DNA of 64,000 nt from Amaricoccus sp047275745. Lineage in GTDB: Bacteria > Pseudomonadota > Alphaproteobacteria > Rhodobacterales > Rhodobacteraceae. The position numbers were made by a program, and so were the translations under genes. The stretch spans positions 1 through 64,000 of the forward strand of contig NZ_JBKQWU010000010.1 of NCBI RefSeq assembly GCF_047275745.1. The letters are read 5' to 3'. Shown piece by piece: positions 25,116 through 33,658 of this stretch. Under the pieces are notes generated by a model. That model had not been told where the DNA came from, searched no databases, and was given only the letters and a program-made list of their open reading frames with translations. Position 1 is the stretch's first letter. Each line of letters begins with the position of its first letter.

Positions 25116-26132
25116 ATGAAACAGTCTCTGATCCTCGGAACAGCGCTTGGCCTGTCGCTCGGCGCGGTCGGGGCAGCCTCCGCGGCGACGCTGGACGATG
25201 TGAAGGCGCGTGGCACGCTCAAGTGCGGCGTGAACACCGGTCTCGCGGGCTTCGCCGCGCCCGACGCCAGCGGACAATGGCATGGCTTCGATGTCGATCT
25301 CTGCTACGCGATCTCGGCGGCGATCTTCGGCGATCCGACGAAGGTCGAGTTCACCCCAACCACCGGCGAGACGCGGTTCACCGCGCTTTCCTCGGGCGAG
25401 ATCGATGTTCTCGTACGCAATTCAACCTGGACCTTCACCCGTGACGTCGACCTCAAGCTCGATTTCGTCGGGGTCAATTACTACGACGGCCAGGGCTTCA
25501 TCGTCTCGAAGGATCTCGGCGTCACCTCGGCCAATGAACTCGACGGCGCCACGGTCTGCATCCAGACCGGCACGACGACGGAGCTGAACCTCGCCGACTT
25601 CTTCAGCGCCAACGGGCTCAGCTATCAGCCGGTGCCGATCCAGACCGAGGCCGAAGCGCGTCAGCAGTTCCTGGCCTCCGCCTGCGACGCCTATACCACC
25701 GACGCCTCCGGCCTCGCCGCCGCCCGTGCGACCTATCCGAGCCCCGACGACTACGTGATCCTGCCGGAGATCATCTCCAAGGAGCCGCTGGGGCCGGTCG
25801 TCCGCCATGGTGACAACGACTGGGCCGATATCGTGCGCTGGACCTTCTACGCGCTGGTCGAGGCCGAGGAACTCGGTGTGACCCAGGCCAATATCGACGA
25901 GATGAAGGAGTCCGAGAATCCCGAGGTCCGCCGTCTGCTCGGCACCGAAGGCAATCTCGGCGCCATGTTCGGTCTGCCGGCCGAGTGGTCGTACAATGCG
26001 ATCAAGGCCAACGGCAATTACGGCGAGATCTTCGCCGCGAACATCGGCGAGGGCACTCCGTCCAACCTCGCCCGCGGGCTGAACGCCCAGTGGAAGGACG
26101 GCGGGCTCATGTATTCCCCGCCGTTCCGCTGA
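25116..26132 (+). CDS. aapJ: General L-amino-acid ABC transporter, periplasmic binding protein
   Basis: Binds a broad range of L-amino acids in the periplasm and delivers them to AapQM. The 338-residue protein starts with a Sec signal peptide (MKQSLILGTALGLSLGAVGA, cleavage after ASA near residue 23), then the family-3 solute-binding motif GFDVDLCYAISAAIFGDPTKVEF (in part). Two Cys pairs (CGVNTG, CIQTG, CDAY) are typical of AapJ. A hairpin with T-rich tail follows, which would leave aapJ at higher level than the permease genes. Confidence 0.95.
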   Translation: MKQSLILGTALGLSLGAVGAASAATLDDVKARGTLKCGVNTGLAGFAAPDASGQWHGFDVDLCYAISAAIFGDPTKVEFTPTTGETRFTALSSGEIDVLVRNSTWTFTRDVDLKLDFVGVNYYDGQGFIVSKDLGVTSANELDGATVCIQTGTTTELNLADFFSANGLSYQPVPIQTEAEARQQFLASACDAYTTDASGLAAARATYPSPDDYVILPEIISKEPLGPVVRHGDNDWADIVRWTFYALVEAEELGVTQANIDEMKESENPEVRRLLGTEGNLGAMFGLPAEWSYNAIKANGNYGEIFAANIGEGTPSNLARGLNAQWKDGGLMYSPPFR

Positions 26133-26142
26133 CGAAATGCCC

Positions 26143-26180
26143 CGGCCCGGACGCTCACGCGCCCGGGCCGTTTCCTTTTG
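26143..26180 (+). terminator. Attenuator-type hairpin between aapJ and aapQ
   Basis: CGGCCCGG (26143-26150) and CCGGGCCG (26163-26170) form an 8-bp stem with a 12-base loop, followed by TTTCCTTTTG. Placed after the binding-protein gene and before the permease gene, this is the usual arrangement for differential expression by partial termination and 3'-end protection. Confidence 0.7.
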
Positions 26181-26206
26181 AGACCCATCGATCGGGGGAG
26201 TGTCGC

Positions 26207-27418
26207 ATGACCATGACGGGCGTCCACAGCCAGGAGCCATTCCGCCTGAGCATGTTGCTCTACGACACGCGATACCGGTCCATCACGATCCAGATCATCG
26301 CGCTGATCGCGGTTCTGACCTTCTTCGGCTGGATCGTGAGCAACACGATCGCCAACCTGCAGGCGCTGGGAAAGGACTTCAACTTCGGGTTCCTCGGCCA
26401 GCGCGCGGGCTATGACATCAGCCAGACGCTGATCCCCTATACGAACAACAGCACGCATGGCCGCGCGGCGATCGTCGGCATCCTGAACACGCTGCTCGTC
26501 GCCTTCCTCGGCTGCGTCACCGCGACGGTCATCGGCGTCATGATGGGCGTGCTGCGTCTGTCGTCGAACTGGCTGGTCGCGCGCCTCGCCTCGGTCTATG
26601 TCGAGATGTTCCGCAACGTGCCGGTCCTGCTCTGGATTCTCGCCATCATGGCGATCGTTACGGAAACCTTTCCGGCGCCCGCCGCCTTCCGCGGCGACGA
26701 CCCCGCCGCCTCGATGCTGTTCGGAGGCATCGCGCTCACCAACCGCGGCGCCTATGTGCCCTGGCCGATCTTCGGCCCCGGCTGGCAGGTGGTGCTCGGC
26801 GTCTTCATCGCGTCGCTGATCGCGATCGTGCTGTTCCGCCGCTACGCGCACCAGCGGCAGGAGGCGACGGGACAGGCGCTGCCGGTCTTCTGGATCAGCC
26901 TCGCGCTCTTCGTGCTGCCGGCGCTGCTCGTCGACGCCGTGCTCGGGGCCATCACCTTCGAAGTGCCGGAACTGCAGCGGTTCAACTTCCAGGGCGGGGG
27001 CTTCCTCGACACGTCGCTGATCGCGCTCTGGTTCGCGCTCGCGCTCTATACCGGCGCCTTCATCGCCGAGATCGTGCGCGGCGGCATCCAGGCGATCTCG
27101 CGGGGCCAGAGCGAGGCGGCTTCCGCGCTCGGGCTGCGGCCGAACCGGGTGATGCGCCTCGTGGTGCTGCCGCAGGCGCTTCGCGTGATCATCCCGCCGC
27201 TGATCTCGCAGTTCCTCAATCTCACCAAGAACTCCTCGCTCGCCATCGTCGTCGGCTACGCCGACGTTCGCGCCACTCTCGGCGGGATCACGATGAACCA
27301 GACCGGCCGTGAGCTCGAATGCATGCTCCTGATGATGGGCTTCTATCTCCTCGTCAGCCTCGCGATCTCGAGCTTCATGAACTGGTACAACTCCTCCGTC
27401 GCCCTGAAGGAACGCTGA
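26207..27418 (+). CDS. aapQ: General L-amino-acid ABC transporter permease AapQ
   Basis: Inner-membrane permease of the Aap system. The 403-residue protein has an N-terminal membrane span (residues about 29-47), a long AapQ-type insertion, and the binding-protein-dependent permease domain with the EAA loop (GIQAISRGQSEAASALGLRPNRVMRL, in part). ATG at 26207 follows GGGGGAG by 6 bases; a second ATG at 26213 is in frame. aapM follows after one base. Confidence 0.93.
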   Translation: MTMTGVHSQEPFRLSMLLYDTRYRSITIQIIALIAVLTFFGWIVSNTIANLQALGKDFNFGFLGQRAGYDISQTLIPYTNNSTHGRAAIVGILNTLLVAFLGCVTATVIGVMMGVLRLSSNWLVARLASVYVEMFRNVPVLLWILAIMAIVTETFPAPAAFRGDDPAASMLFGGIALTNRGAYVPWPIFGPGWQVVLGVFIASLIAIVLFRRYAHQRQEATGQALPVFWISLALFVLPALLVDAVLGAITFEVPELQRFNFQGGGFLDTSLIALWFALALYTGAFIAEIVRGGIQAISRGQSEAASALGLRPNRVMRLVVLPQALRVIIPPLISQFLNLTKNSSLAIVVGYADVRATLGGITMNQTGRELECMLLMMGFYLLVSLAISSFMNWYNSSVALKER

Positions 27419-27419
27419 G

Positions 27420-28718
27420 ATGGCCGAGTCACACCATGCCTTCAGCCGGTCCGACATGCTGCCGCCCCAGCCGCCGCCCGCGAGCGAGGTCGGCGTCATC
27501 GGATGGCTCCGCGCGAATCTCTTCTCCTCGATCGGCAACAGCATCCTGACCGTGCTCGCGCTCATCGCGATCTGGTGGGTCCTGTCGCATATCTGGCCCT
27601 GGTTCGCCCATGCGATCTGGAACGCCGAATCCTACCGCCAATGCCGCGAGATCGTCGCGGAGACCTGGGGGCCGGAGGCCGGCGGAGCCTGTCTCGCGGT
27701 GATCCGGGAGCGCTGGAAGCAGTTCCTGTTCGGATTCTACCCGTCCGACCTCTACTGGCGCCCCACGCTCGCCTTCATCCTGATGTTCGTGGCGCTGGCG
27801 CCGATCCTGTTCTCGCAGCTGCCGCGCAAGATGCTCTGGTTCTCGCTGATCTACCCCGGGCTCGCCTACTGGCTGCTCTGGGGCGGTTCGATCTTCGTTC
27901 CGATCGTGATCTACGCGGGCTTCGCCGCCGCCTATTACGGCTTCGTGCTGGGCGCGCGGGCGAGTGCGAGCTTCGTGGCCCCGCTGCTCGCCGCGGTCTT
28001 CGCGCTCGTCTGGTGGTTCGTGATCTCAGGCCCGCTCATCAACATCCTGCCGAACATCGGCATCCAGTCGGTGCAGTCGAAACAGTTCGGCGGCTTCATG
28101 CTGTCGGTCACGATCGGCGTCACCGGAATCGCCTTCTCGCTGCCGCTGGGCGTCCTGCTGGCGCTCGGACGGCGGTCGGATCTGTTGTTCGTCAAGGCGA
28201 TCTGCGTCGGCTTCATCGAGTTCATTCGGGGCGTCCCGCTGATCGCGCTTCTGCTCGTCGCGTCGTTCCTGCTCAACATCTTCCTGCCGCCGGGGACGAA
28301 TTTCGACATCATCCTGCGCGTCATCATCATGGTGACGCTGTTCTCGGCCGCCTACATGGCCGAGGTGATCCGGGGCGGGCTCGCGGCGCTGCCGCGCGGC
28401 CAGTACGAGGCGGCCGACGCGCTCGGGCTCGACTACTGGCAGGGCACGCGGCTCATCGTCATGCCCCAAGCGCTCAAGATCTCGATCCCGGGCATCGTCA
28501 ATACCTTCATCGGCCTGTTCAAGGATACGACGCTGGTCTCGATCATCGGGCTTCTCGATCCGATCGGGCTCATCACCTCGATCCGCGCCAACGCCGCCTG
28601 GAATGGCATGGTCTGGGAACTCTACGGCTTCGTCGCCGTGCTGTTCTTCGTCTGCTGTTTCGGCATGTCGAAATACTCGCAGTATCTGGAGCGCAAGCTC
28701 CGGACCGATCGTCGCTGA
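27420..28718 (+). CDS. aapM: General L-amino-acid ABC transporter permease AapM
   Basis: Second permease of the Aap system, pairing with AapQ. The 432-residue protein has about nine hydrophobic segments, an unusual four- to five-helix N-terminal half typical of AapM, and a C-terminal permease domain with the EAA motif (GGLAALPRGQYEAADALGLDY). It lies between aapQ and aapP with minimal spacing. Confidence 0.93.
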   Translation: MAESHHAFSRSDMLPPQPPPASEVGVIGWLRANLFSSIGNSILTVLALIAIWWVLSHIWPWFAHAIWNAESYRQCREIVAETWGPEAGGACLAVIRERWKQFLFGFYPSDLYWRPTLAFILMFVALAPILFSQLPRKMLWFSLIYPGLAYWLLWGGSIFVPIVIYAGFAAAYYGFVLGARASASFVAPLLAAVFALVWWFVISGPLINILPNIGIQSVQSKQFGGFMLSVTIGVTGIAFSLPLGVLLALGRRSDLLFVKAICVGFIEFIRGVPLIALLLVASFLLNIFLPPGTNFDIILRVIIMVTLFSAAYMAEVIRGGLAALPRGQYEAADALGLDYWQGTRLIVMPQALKISIPGIVNTFIGLFKDTTLVSIIGLLDPIGLITSIRANAAWNGMVWELYGFVAVLFFVCCFGMSKYSQYLERKLRTDRR

Positions 28719-28728
28719 GGAGGCTCCC

Positions 28729-29529
28729 ATGACCGAAGCTGTGGAAGCGGAAGACCTGAAGACCCCGGACAAGAGCCATCTCGCGGTCTCCGACGAGGTT
28801 GCAATCCAGATCGTCGATATGAACAAGTGGTACGGCCAGTTCCACGTGTTGCGTGACATCAACCTGACCGTCCACCGGGGCGAGCGCATCGTCATCGCCG
28901 GCCCTTCGGGCTCGGGCAAGTCGACGCTCATCCGCTGCATCAACCGGCTGGAGGAGCACCAGAAGGGCAAGATCATCGTCGACGGCACGGAACTGACCTC
29001 CGACCTGAAGAACATCGACAAGATCCGCTCCGAAGTCGGCATGGTGTTCCAGCACTTCAACCTGTTCCCGCACCTGACGATCCTCGAGAACTGCACGCTG
29101 GCGCCGATCTGGGTCCGCAAGATCCCGAAGCGGGAGGCCGAGGAAACGGCGATGCACTTCCTCACCAAGGTGAAGATCCCAGAGCAGGCCAACAAGTATC
29201 CCGGCCAGCTCTCGGGCGGTCAGCAGCAGCGCGTGGCGATCGCCCGCTCGCTCTGCATGCGGCCGCGCATCATGCTCTTCGACGAGCCCACCTCCGCCCT
29301 CGACCCCGAGATGATCAAGGAGGTGCTCGACACGATGATCGAGCTGGCCGAGGAGGGGATGACCATGCTGTGCGTCACCCACGAGATGGGCTTCGCCCAG
29401 GCAGTCGCGAACCGGGTCATCTTCATGGATCAGGGGCAGATCGTCGAACAGAACGAGCCGAAGGAATTCTTCAACAACCCGAGGAACGAACGGACCAAGC
29501 TCTTCCTGAGCCAGATCCTCGGCCACTGA
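28729..29529 (+). CDS. aapP: General L-amino-acid ABC transporter ATPase AapP
   Basis: Energises AapQM by ATP hydrolysis. The 266-residue protein has Walker A GPSGSGKST (residues 58-66), the Q-loop VFQHFNLFPHLT, signature LSGGQQQR, Walker B IMLFDEPTSALD and switch His in CVTHEMGF. An N-terminal 20-residue extension precedes the nucleotide-binding fold. The ATG at 28729 has the SD GAGGAGG; the frame is open further upstream inside aapM. Confidence 0.95.
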   Translation: MTEAVEAEDLKTPDKSHLAVSDEVAIQIVDMNKWYGQFHVLRDINLTVHRGERIVIAGPSGSGKSTLIRCINRLEEHQKGKIIVDGTELTSDLKNIDKIRSEVGMVFQHFNLFPHLTILENCTLAPIWVRKIPKREAEETAMHFLTKVKIPEQANKYPGQLSGGQQQRVAIARSLCMRPRIMLFDEPTSALDPEMIKEVLDTMIELAEEGMTMLCVTHEMGFAQAVANRVIFMDQGQIVEQNEPKEFFNNPRNERTKLFLSQILGH

Positions 29530-29556
29530 GGTCTCCGAGGCCCGCCCGCTGTCGGC

Positions 29557-29578
29557 GCGGCGGACCGAGGTCCGCCGC
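29557..29578. terminator. Bidirectional terminator between aapP and sixA
   Basis: GCGGCGGACC (29557-29566) and GGTCCGCCGC (29569-29578) are exact complements separated by two bases. The hairpin sits between the convergent aapP and sixA stop codons and probably serves both, although no long T-run is present on either side. Confidence 0.55.
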
Positions 29579-29583
29579 CGCTC

Positions 29584-30078
29584 TCACCCGAGCCGCTTCG
29601 GGATCATGAAATCGGCGAGCGTCCCCGTGCCCCAGGCCACTTCGCTCCAGTCGGCGGCGGCGAAGCTGATGACCGCCGTCGCCGCGGTCGGAAAGCGGGC
29701 GTAATCGGGATCTTCGGGCGCTTCCGCGAGCAGTTGCGTGGCGAAGGCGCCGATGCCGGGGTTGTGCCCGACCATCATCACCGAACCGCCCCTCGCCCCG
29801 CGCAGGACGCTCAGCATGTCTTCGGGTGTCGCGTGATAGAGCGCGTCGAGGAAGCGGGCGGGGGGAGGGGCCGATTCCGTGAAGAGCCGGGCGAAGGTCG
29901 ACCGCGCCCGGACCGCCGCGGAGACCAGCGCCGCCTCCGGAACATGGTCCCGCGCGCGGATCCAGGCGCCGATCCGGGGCGCGTCGCCCTGGCCCCGCCT
30001 GTTCAGCGGGCGGTCGTAGTCGTCGTGGTCGCCCTTCCAGCTCGATTTCGCATGACGGACGAGGAGGAGGCGTTTCAT
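29584..30078 (-). CDS. SixA-type phosphohistidine phosphatase
   Basis: A 164-residue histidine phosphatase of the SixA branch. The catalytic VRHAKSSW (the H of the RH signature at residue 9) opens the protein, and the second catalytic His is in VGHNPGIG. SixA in E. coli dephosphorylates HPt-type phosphohistidine; here the substrate is unknown. SD GGAG lies 8 bases before the ATG. Its start overlaps the stop of the upstream iron-sulphur protein (ATGA), so the two are coupled. Confidence 0.85.
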   Translation of the reverse strand: MKRLLLVRHAKSSWKGDHDDYDRPLNRRGQGDAPRIGAWIRARDHVPEAALVSAAVRARSTFARLFTESAPPPARFLDALYHATPEDMLSVLRGARGGSVMMVGHNPGIGAFATQLLAEAPEDPDYARFPTAATAVISFAAADWSEVAWGTGTLADFMIPKRLG

Positions 30079-30752
30079 CGCGGTGCTCCGGTGTGAAAGG
30101 CGGCCATGTGAAACTCCGACTGCCGGTGCCCGCGTAACTCGGCGCCGACCGGACAGGCCCGCCGCGCGGCGCAGCCCCTGGTGAGGCAGTCCTCTCCGTC
30201 CGGCGTATCGAGATAGGCGCGGCAGCGCGGGATGTCGTAGCCCTCGGGCGTGAGCGCGCCGACGGGGCAGGCGGTCCGGCATGGCTGCGCGCAGCCGGGA
30301 CAGGGCGACGCCCCCGCCGGGGGCAGCCGGAGCCGCGGGCCGAGCGCGATCGCGCCCCGGAAAGAGACGAAGAGCCCCGCCGTCTCATGCACCAGCAATC
30401 CGACGGGCGACTCCCAGATCTGCCCTCCGCGGCGCGCCCAGGCGATGAACGGGTGCCAGGGCGGCCCGCCGAAGGGAAAGAGCGCCGAGCCGCCAAGCGC
30501 CCGCGCATGGCCGCCGATCAGGCGCCGGGACCAGCGGTCGAGCGGGTCGGGCGCTCCGTCGCGATATTCGGCCGAGCCCTCGAAGACCGGCCAGAACGCG
30601 GCCGAGGGGCCAAGCAGGACGAGTGTCCCGCATGTTTCGCCGCCGGATCGCGGGACGCCGTCCGAGGGAAGCGGGTGGAAGGCCCCCCGGATCGCGAGCC
30701 CGTCCCGCGAGACCCCCGCGGCGATCATCCCGAGATCCGGCGCCCCTGACAC
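30075..30752 (-). CDS. Short ferredoxin-type 4Fe-4S protein (QueG-like C-terminal part)
   Basis: A 225-residue protein with a C-terminal two-cluster region: CPGCAQPCRTACPVG has a Cx2Cx3Cx3CP spacing rather than the usual Cx2Cx2Cx3CP, and a second set is C-RAYLDT...C-LTRGC...CPVG. The second set resembles the ferredoxin domain of epoxyqueuosine reductase (QueG), but the cobalamin-binding N-terminal domain of that enzyme is missing and the N-terminal 140 residues do not look like it. The function is unknown. It sits between argB (1-base gap) and sixA (4-base overlap) on one strand. Confidence 0.7.
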   Translation of the reverse strand: MSGAPDLGMIAAGVSRDGLAIRGAFHPLPSDGVPRSGGETCGTLVLLGPSAAFWPVFEGSAEYRDGAPDPLDRWSRRLIGGHARALGGSALFPFGGPPWHPFIAWARRGGQIWESPVGLLVHETAGLFVSFRGAIALGPRLRLPPAGASPCPGCAQPCRTACPVGALTPEGYDIPRCRAYLDTPDGEDCLTRGCAARRACPVGAELRGHRQSEFHMAAFHTGAPR

Positions 30753-30753
30753 C

Positions 30754-31662
30754 TCAGCCCTTGATCAGCGTGCCCGCGCCATGCGCGGTGAAGAGCTCGA
30801 GCAGCACCGCGTGCGGTGCGCGCCCGTCGAGGATGACCACGGCGCGCACGCCGCCATCGAGCGCGTCGAGCGCGGTCTGGGTCTTCGGGATCATCCCGCC
30901 CGAGATCACGCCCTGCTCGGTCAGTTGCCGGACCTGATCCGCCGTGAGGTTGGTCAGGAGATCGCCGGCCGCGTTCTTGACGCCCGACACATCGGTCAGG
31001 AGCAGCAGCCGGTCGGCCTTCAGCGCCGCGGCGATCGCCCCGGCGGCGGTGTCGCCATTCACGTTGAAGGTCTCGCCGGCGCGCCCCGTCGCCACCGGTG
31101 CCACGACGGGAATGAAGTCGGAGCTGAGGAAGGTACGCAGCACTTCGGGGTGCATCTCGACCGGCTTGCCGACGAAGCCGAGATCGACCGACACGACCTC
31201 GCCGTCCCGGAGCACGCTGGCGAGATCCTTCTCGCAGATCATCAGGTTCGCGTCCTTGCCCGAGAGGCCGACCGCCTTGCCGCCGGCGGCGTTGATCGCC
31301 TGGACGATGCGCTTGTTGATCCGGCCCGAGAGGACCATTTCCACCACCTCGACGGTGGCGGCGTCGCTGACCCGCTTGCCCTCGACGAATTCGGACTTGA
31401 TCTCGAGCCGCTTCAGCATCTCGTTGATCATTGGCCCGCCGCCGTGGACGATCACCGGATGGACGTTGCACTGTTTCATCAGCACCACGTCGCGCGCGAA
31501 ATCGGCCATCGCCTCCTCGCTGCCCATCGCATGGCCGCCGAGCTTGATGACGATCGTCGCCCCGTCATAGCGCTGGAGATAGGGCAACGCCTCGGACAGG
31601 GTGCGCGCGGTGGCGATCCAGTCGCGGGTGTGGGCGGTCGATTTCTGCACGTCTCTCTCCAT
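30754..31662 (-). CDS. argB: N-acetylglutamate kinase
   Basis: Second step of arginine biosynthesis: phosphorylation of N-acetylglutamate. The 302-residue amino-acid-kinase fold has VIKLGGHAMG (nucleotide-binding glycines), VIVHGGGPMINEML (substrate loop) and the C-terminal GGMIPKTQTALDAL with the catalytic Lys region. ATG at 31662 has no good SD. GTG at 31650 has GGAGAG 4 bases upstream and is a serious alternative (298 residues). The only arginine gene in the window. Confidence 0.93.
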   Translation of the reverse strand: MERDVQKSTAHTRDWIATARTLSEALPYLQRYDGATIVIKLGGHAMGSEEAMADFARDVVLMKQCNVHPVIVHGGGPMINEMLKRLEIKSEFVEGKRVSDAATVEVVEMVLSGRINKRIVQAINAAGGKAVGLSGKDANLMICEKDLASVLRDGEVVSVDLGFVGKPVEMHPEVLRTFLSSDFIPVVAPVATGRAGETFNVNGDTAAGAIAAALKADRLLLLTDVSGVKNAAGDLLTNLTADQVRQLTEQGVISGGMIPKTQTALDALDGGVRAVVILDGRAPHAVLLELFTAHGAGTLIKG

Positions 31663-31764
31663 GTCCGGAGCGCGCCCGCGCGAGAAGTTGCACGGGCCCC
31701 GCGTTGCCAAGGAACGGGCGGGGGCATACAGTTTTGCCACCCATCGGACAAGGAGAATGGCGAC

Positions 31765-32331
31765 ATGTCGACGCATCGCCCGGTGTCGGCGGGAATTCTG
31801 GCGGCGCTCGCGCTCCCCATCGCGCTGGCGGTCACGGTTTCGGGCCCGGTGTCGGGCGTAGGGTCGGCGCGGGCTCAGGACCCGTTCAATCCGGATTGCC
31901 CCGGCCGGTTCCAGTACTATGAGGCCACGGCCCGGATGGCGGGCGCCCGTGTCAATCAGGACAGCCGGAGCGCGTCTCCGCGCGTACGCGAGGCGGCGCG
32001 CTGGCTCCGGATGGGGAATTGTCTCACCTTCTCCGATCAGCTCCGGCCGATGGTAACGCTCGGCCCGGAGGCAGGGGCCGCGGCGCGGATGCCCTCGGGG
32101 CCGGCGATCCCGCCGATCCAGCTTCATGTCGGGATCGTGACCAGCCCCGACGACGAAGCGCGGGCGATCGCCTTCTTCGCGGGCCAGGGCGTCCGCGCGC
32201 GCTCGGTCGGCGCAGCCTATCTCGGGCGGCGGATCTACATCGGCCCCTTCACCACGGCGGGCGCGCTCGACGGCGGCGCGGCGCTCGCCCGCGCGGCGGG
32301 GTTCGCCTATCCCTATCCAAGCAGTTTCTGA
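31765..32331 (+). CDS. Secreted SPOR-like protein (paralogue 1)
   Basis: A 188-residue exported protein. A Sec-type signal (residues about 1-37, ending ARA before QDPFN) is followed by a Cys-containing helical region (NPDCPGRFQYYEATARM; GNCLTFSDQL) and a C-terminal SPOR-like module (IQLHVGIVTSPDDEARAIAF then YIGPFTTAGALDGGAALAR). SPOR domains bind denuded peptidoglycan at division sites. SD AGGAG is 9 bases before the ATG. The next gene encodes a paralogue. The SPOR call is by pattern only. Confidence 0.65.
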   Translation: MSTHRPVSAGILAALALPIALAVTVSGPVSGVGSARAQDPFNPDCPGRFQYYEATARMAGARVNQDSRSASPRVREAARWLRMGNCLTFSDQLRPMVTLGPEAGAAARMPSGPAIPPIQLHVGIVTSPDDEARAIAFFAGQGVRARSVGAAYLGRRIYIGPFTTAGALDGGAALARAAGFAYPYPSSF

Positions 32332-32342
32332 GGAAGAACAGC

Positions 32343-32912
32343 ATGCGTCTTCGCCCCACCCACGCCATGATCCTGGGACTTCTGGCCTCGCTGGCGGGGT
32401 GCGCCGGCCTGCCGTCCCGTCCGCCGCTCGGCGATCCCGACAACTGCCGGGCGCAGTTCCAGCGTTATGACCAGGCGGTGCGTCTGTTCGGTTCCGCCGG
32501 CGGGAGCCTCGCGCCGGAGGGTCACACAACACAACCCTCGGCCGTCAGCCGGGCGGCGAATGCGATCATGACCGGCGGATGCCTGACCTCGGGCAATGAT
32601 CTCAGGGGGATCGAGGCGTTGCAGGCCGAGCTCGGCCTTCGGACCCCGGTGAATTCCGGCGCGGCGATCGCGCCCACGGCGGTCCATGTCGGCGTGCTGA
32701 CCGGCGGCTTCGTCGACGCGGGCCGCGCCGTCGCCTTCTTCCAGAGCCAGGGCTACCAGACCCGGACGATCGGCGCGGAGCGGCTCGGGCGGCGGCTCTA
32801 CATCGGTCCGGTCACGAGCCAGGGCGCGCTCGACCAGGCGATCGCGCTGGCGGCCCGGGCAGGCTTCCCGAGCGCCTATCCCTCCGATCTGTTCCAATTC
32901 TGGAAGTTCTGA
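32343..32912 (+). CDS. SPOR-like lipoprotein (paralogue 2)
   Basis: A 189-residue paralogue of the preceding gene with the same layout: a Cys/helical region (DNCRAQFQRYDQAVRLFG; GGCLTSGNDLRG) and a SPOR-like end (AVHVGVLTGGFVDAGRAVAFF then YIGPVTSQGALDQAIALAARAG). In place of a cleaved signal it has a lipobox (LLASLAGC, Cys at about residue 20), so it is predicted to be membrane-anchored. It starts 11 bases after paralogue 1 with a GAGGAAGAA SD. Confidence 0.68.
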   Translation: MRLRPTHAMILGLLASLAGCAGLPSRPPLGDPDNCRAQFQRYDQAVRLFGSAGGSLAPEGHTTQPSAVSRAANAIMTGGCLTSGNDLRGIEALQAELGLRTPVNSGAAIAPTAVHVGVLTGGFVDAGRAVAFFQSQGYQTRTIGAERLGRRLYIGPVTSQGALDQAIALAARAGFPSAYPSDLFQFWKF

Positions 32913-32939
32913 CTCTGGAAGTCCCGAAGGCGCGGCCGC

Positions 32940-33401
32940 TTAGCGGCGTTCGTCCCAGGCGGCGAGCGCCGCTTCGTCCTCGGCGCGCGCCTCGACCCAA
33001 GCCGCCCCGTCGGGCCGGGTTTCCTTCTTCCAGAACGGCGCGCGTGACTTGAGATAGTCCATCAGGAACTCCGCCGCCGCGAAGGCCGCGCCGCGCGATT
33101 CGGAGGCGGTGGCGACCATCATGATCTGGTCGCCGGGGCCGAGCTTCCCGTACCGGTGGATGATCAGGCTTGCCCTGAGCGGCCAGCGCGCGCCCGCCTC
33201 GGCCTCGATCGCTTCGAGCGCCTTCCGCGTCATCGCGGGATAGTGTTCGAGTTCGAGGCCGGTGATCCCGCCCGCCCCGGCGTTCGCATCCCGCACGAGA
33301 CCGGTGAAGCTGACCAGCGCGCCGATGTCCGTGCGTCCGGCGCGCAAGGCGGCGAGTTCGGCGCCGAGATCGAAATCCTCCGCCTGGACCCGGACGCCCA
33401 T
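32940..33401 (-). CDS. moaE: Molybdopterin synthase catalytic subunit MoaE
   Basis: Large subunit of molybdopterin synthase, which adds dithiolene sulphur to precursor Z. The 153-residue product has the MoaE motifs GALVSFTGLVRD, LELEHYPAMTRKALEAI and the active-site KSRAPFWKKE (with the Lys pair). moaD lies 5 bases upstream on the same strand. Confidence 0.95.
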   Translation of the reverse strand: MGVRVQAEDFDLGAELAALRAGRTDIGALVSFTGLVRDANAGAGGITGLELEHYPAMTRKALEAIEAEAGARWPLRASLIIHRYGKLGPGDQIMMVATASESRGAAFAAAEFLMDYLKSRAPFWKKETRPDGAAWVEARAEDEAALAAWDERR

Positions 33402-33406
33402 CGGGA

Positions 33407-33658
33407 TCAGCCGCCGGTCATCGGCGGAAAGAACGCCACCTCGCGCGCGCCGGCGAGCGGCGCGTCGAGATCGGCCAGTTCCTGGTCCACGGCGACCCTG
33501 ACCGCGCGCATGTCGGAAAAGGCGAGCGCGTAGCGCGGCTCGCGTTCGCGCAGTTCGGCGACCAGATCGGCGACGGTGGCGGCCGAGGTCTCGACCCGCT
33601 CCTCCGATTCGCCGATCCTTTCGCGCAGCCAGGCGAAATAGAGGACGGTCAGGCTCAC
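33407..33658 (-). CDS. moaD: Molybdopterin synthase sulphur carrier MoaD
   Basis: Small ubiquitin-like subunit that carries thiocarboxylate sulphur. The 83-residue protein has a beta-grasp start (LTVLYFAWLRERIG) and ends in the obligatory Gly-Gly (FPPMTGG), the site of adenylation and thiocarboxylation. Coupled to pgsA by an ATGA overlap. Confidence 0.95.
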   Translation of the reverse strand: MSLTVLYFAWLRERIGESEERVETSAATVADLVAELREREPRYALAFSDMRAVRVAVDQELADLDAPLAGAREVAFFPPMTGG

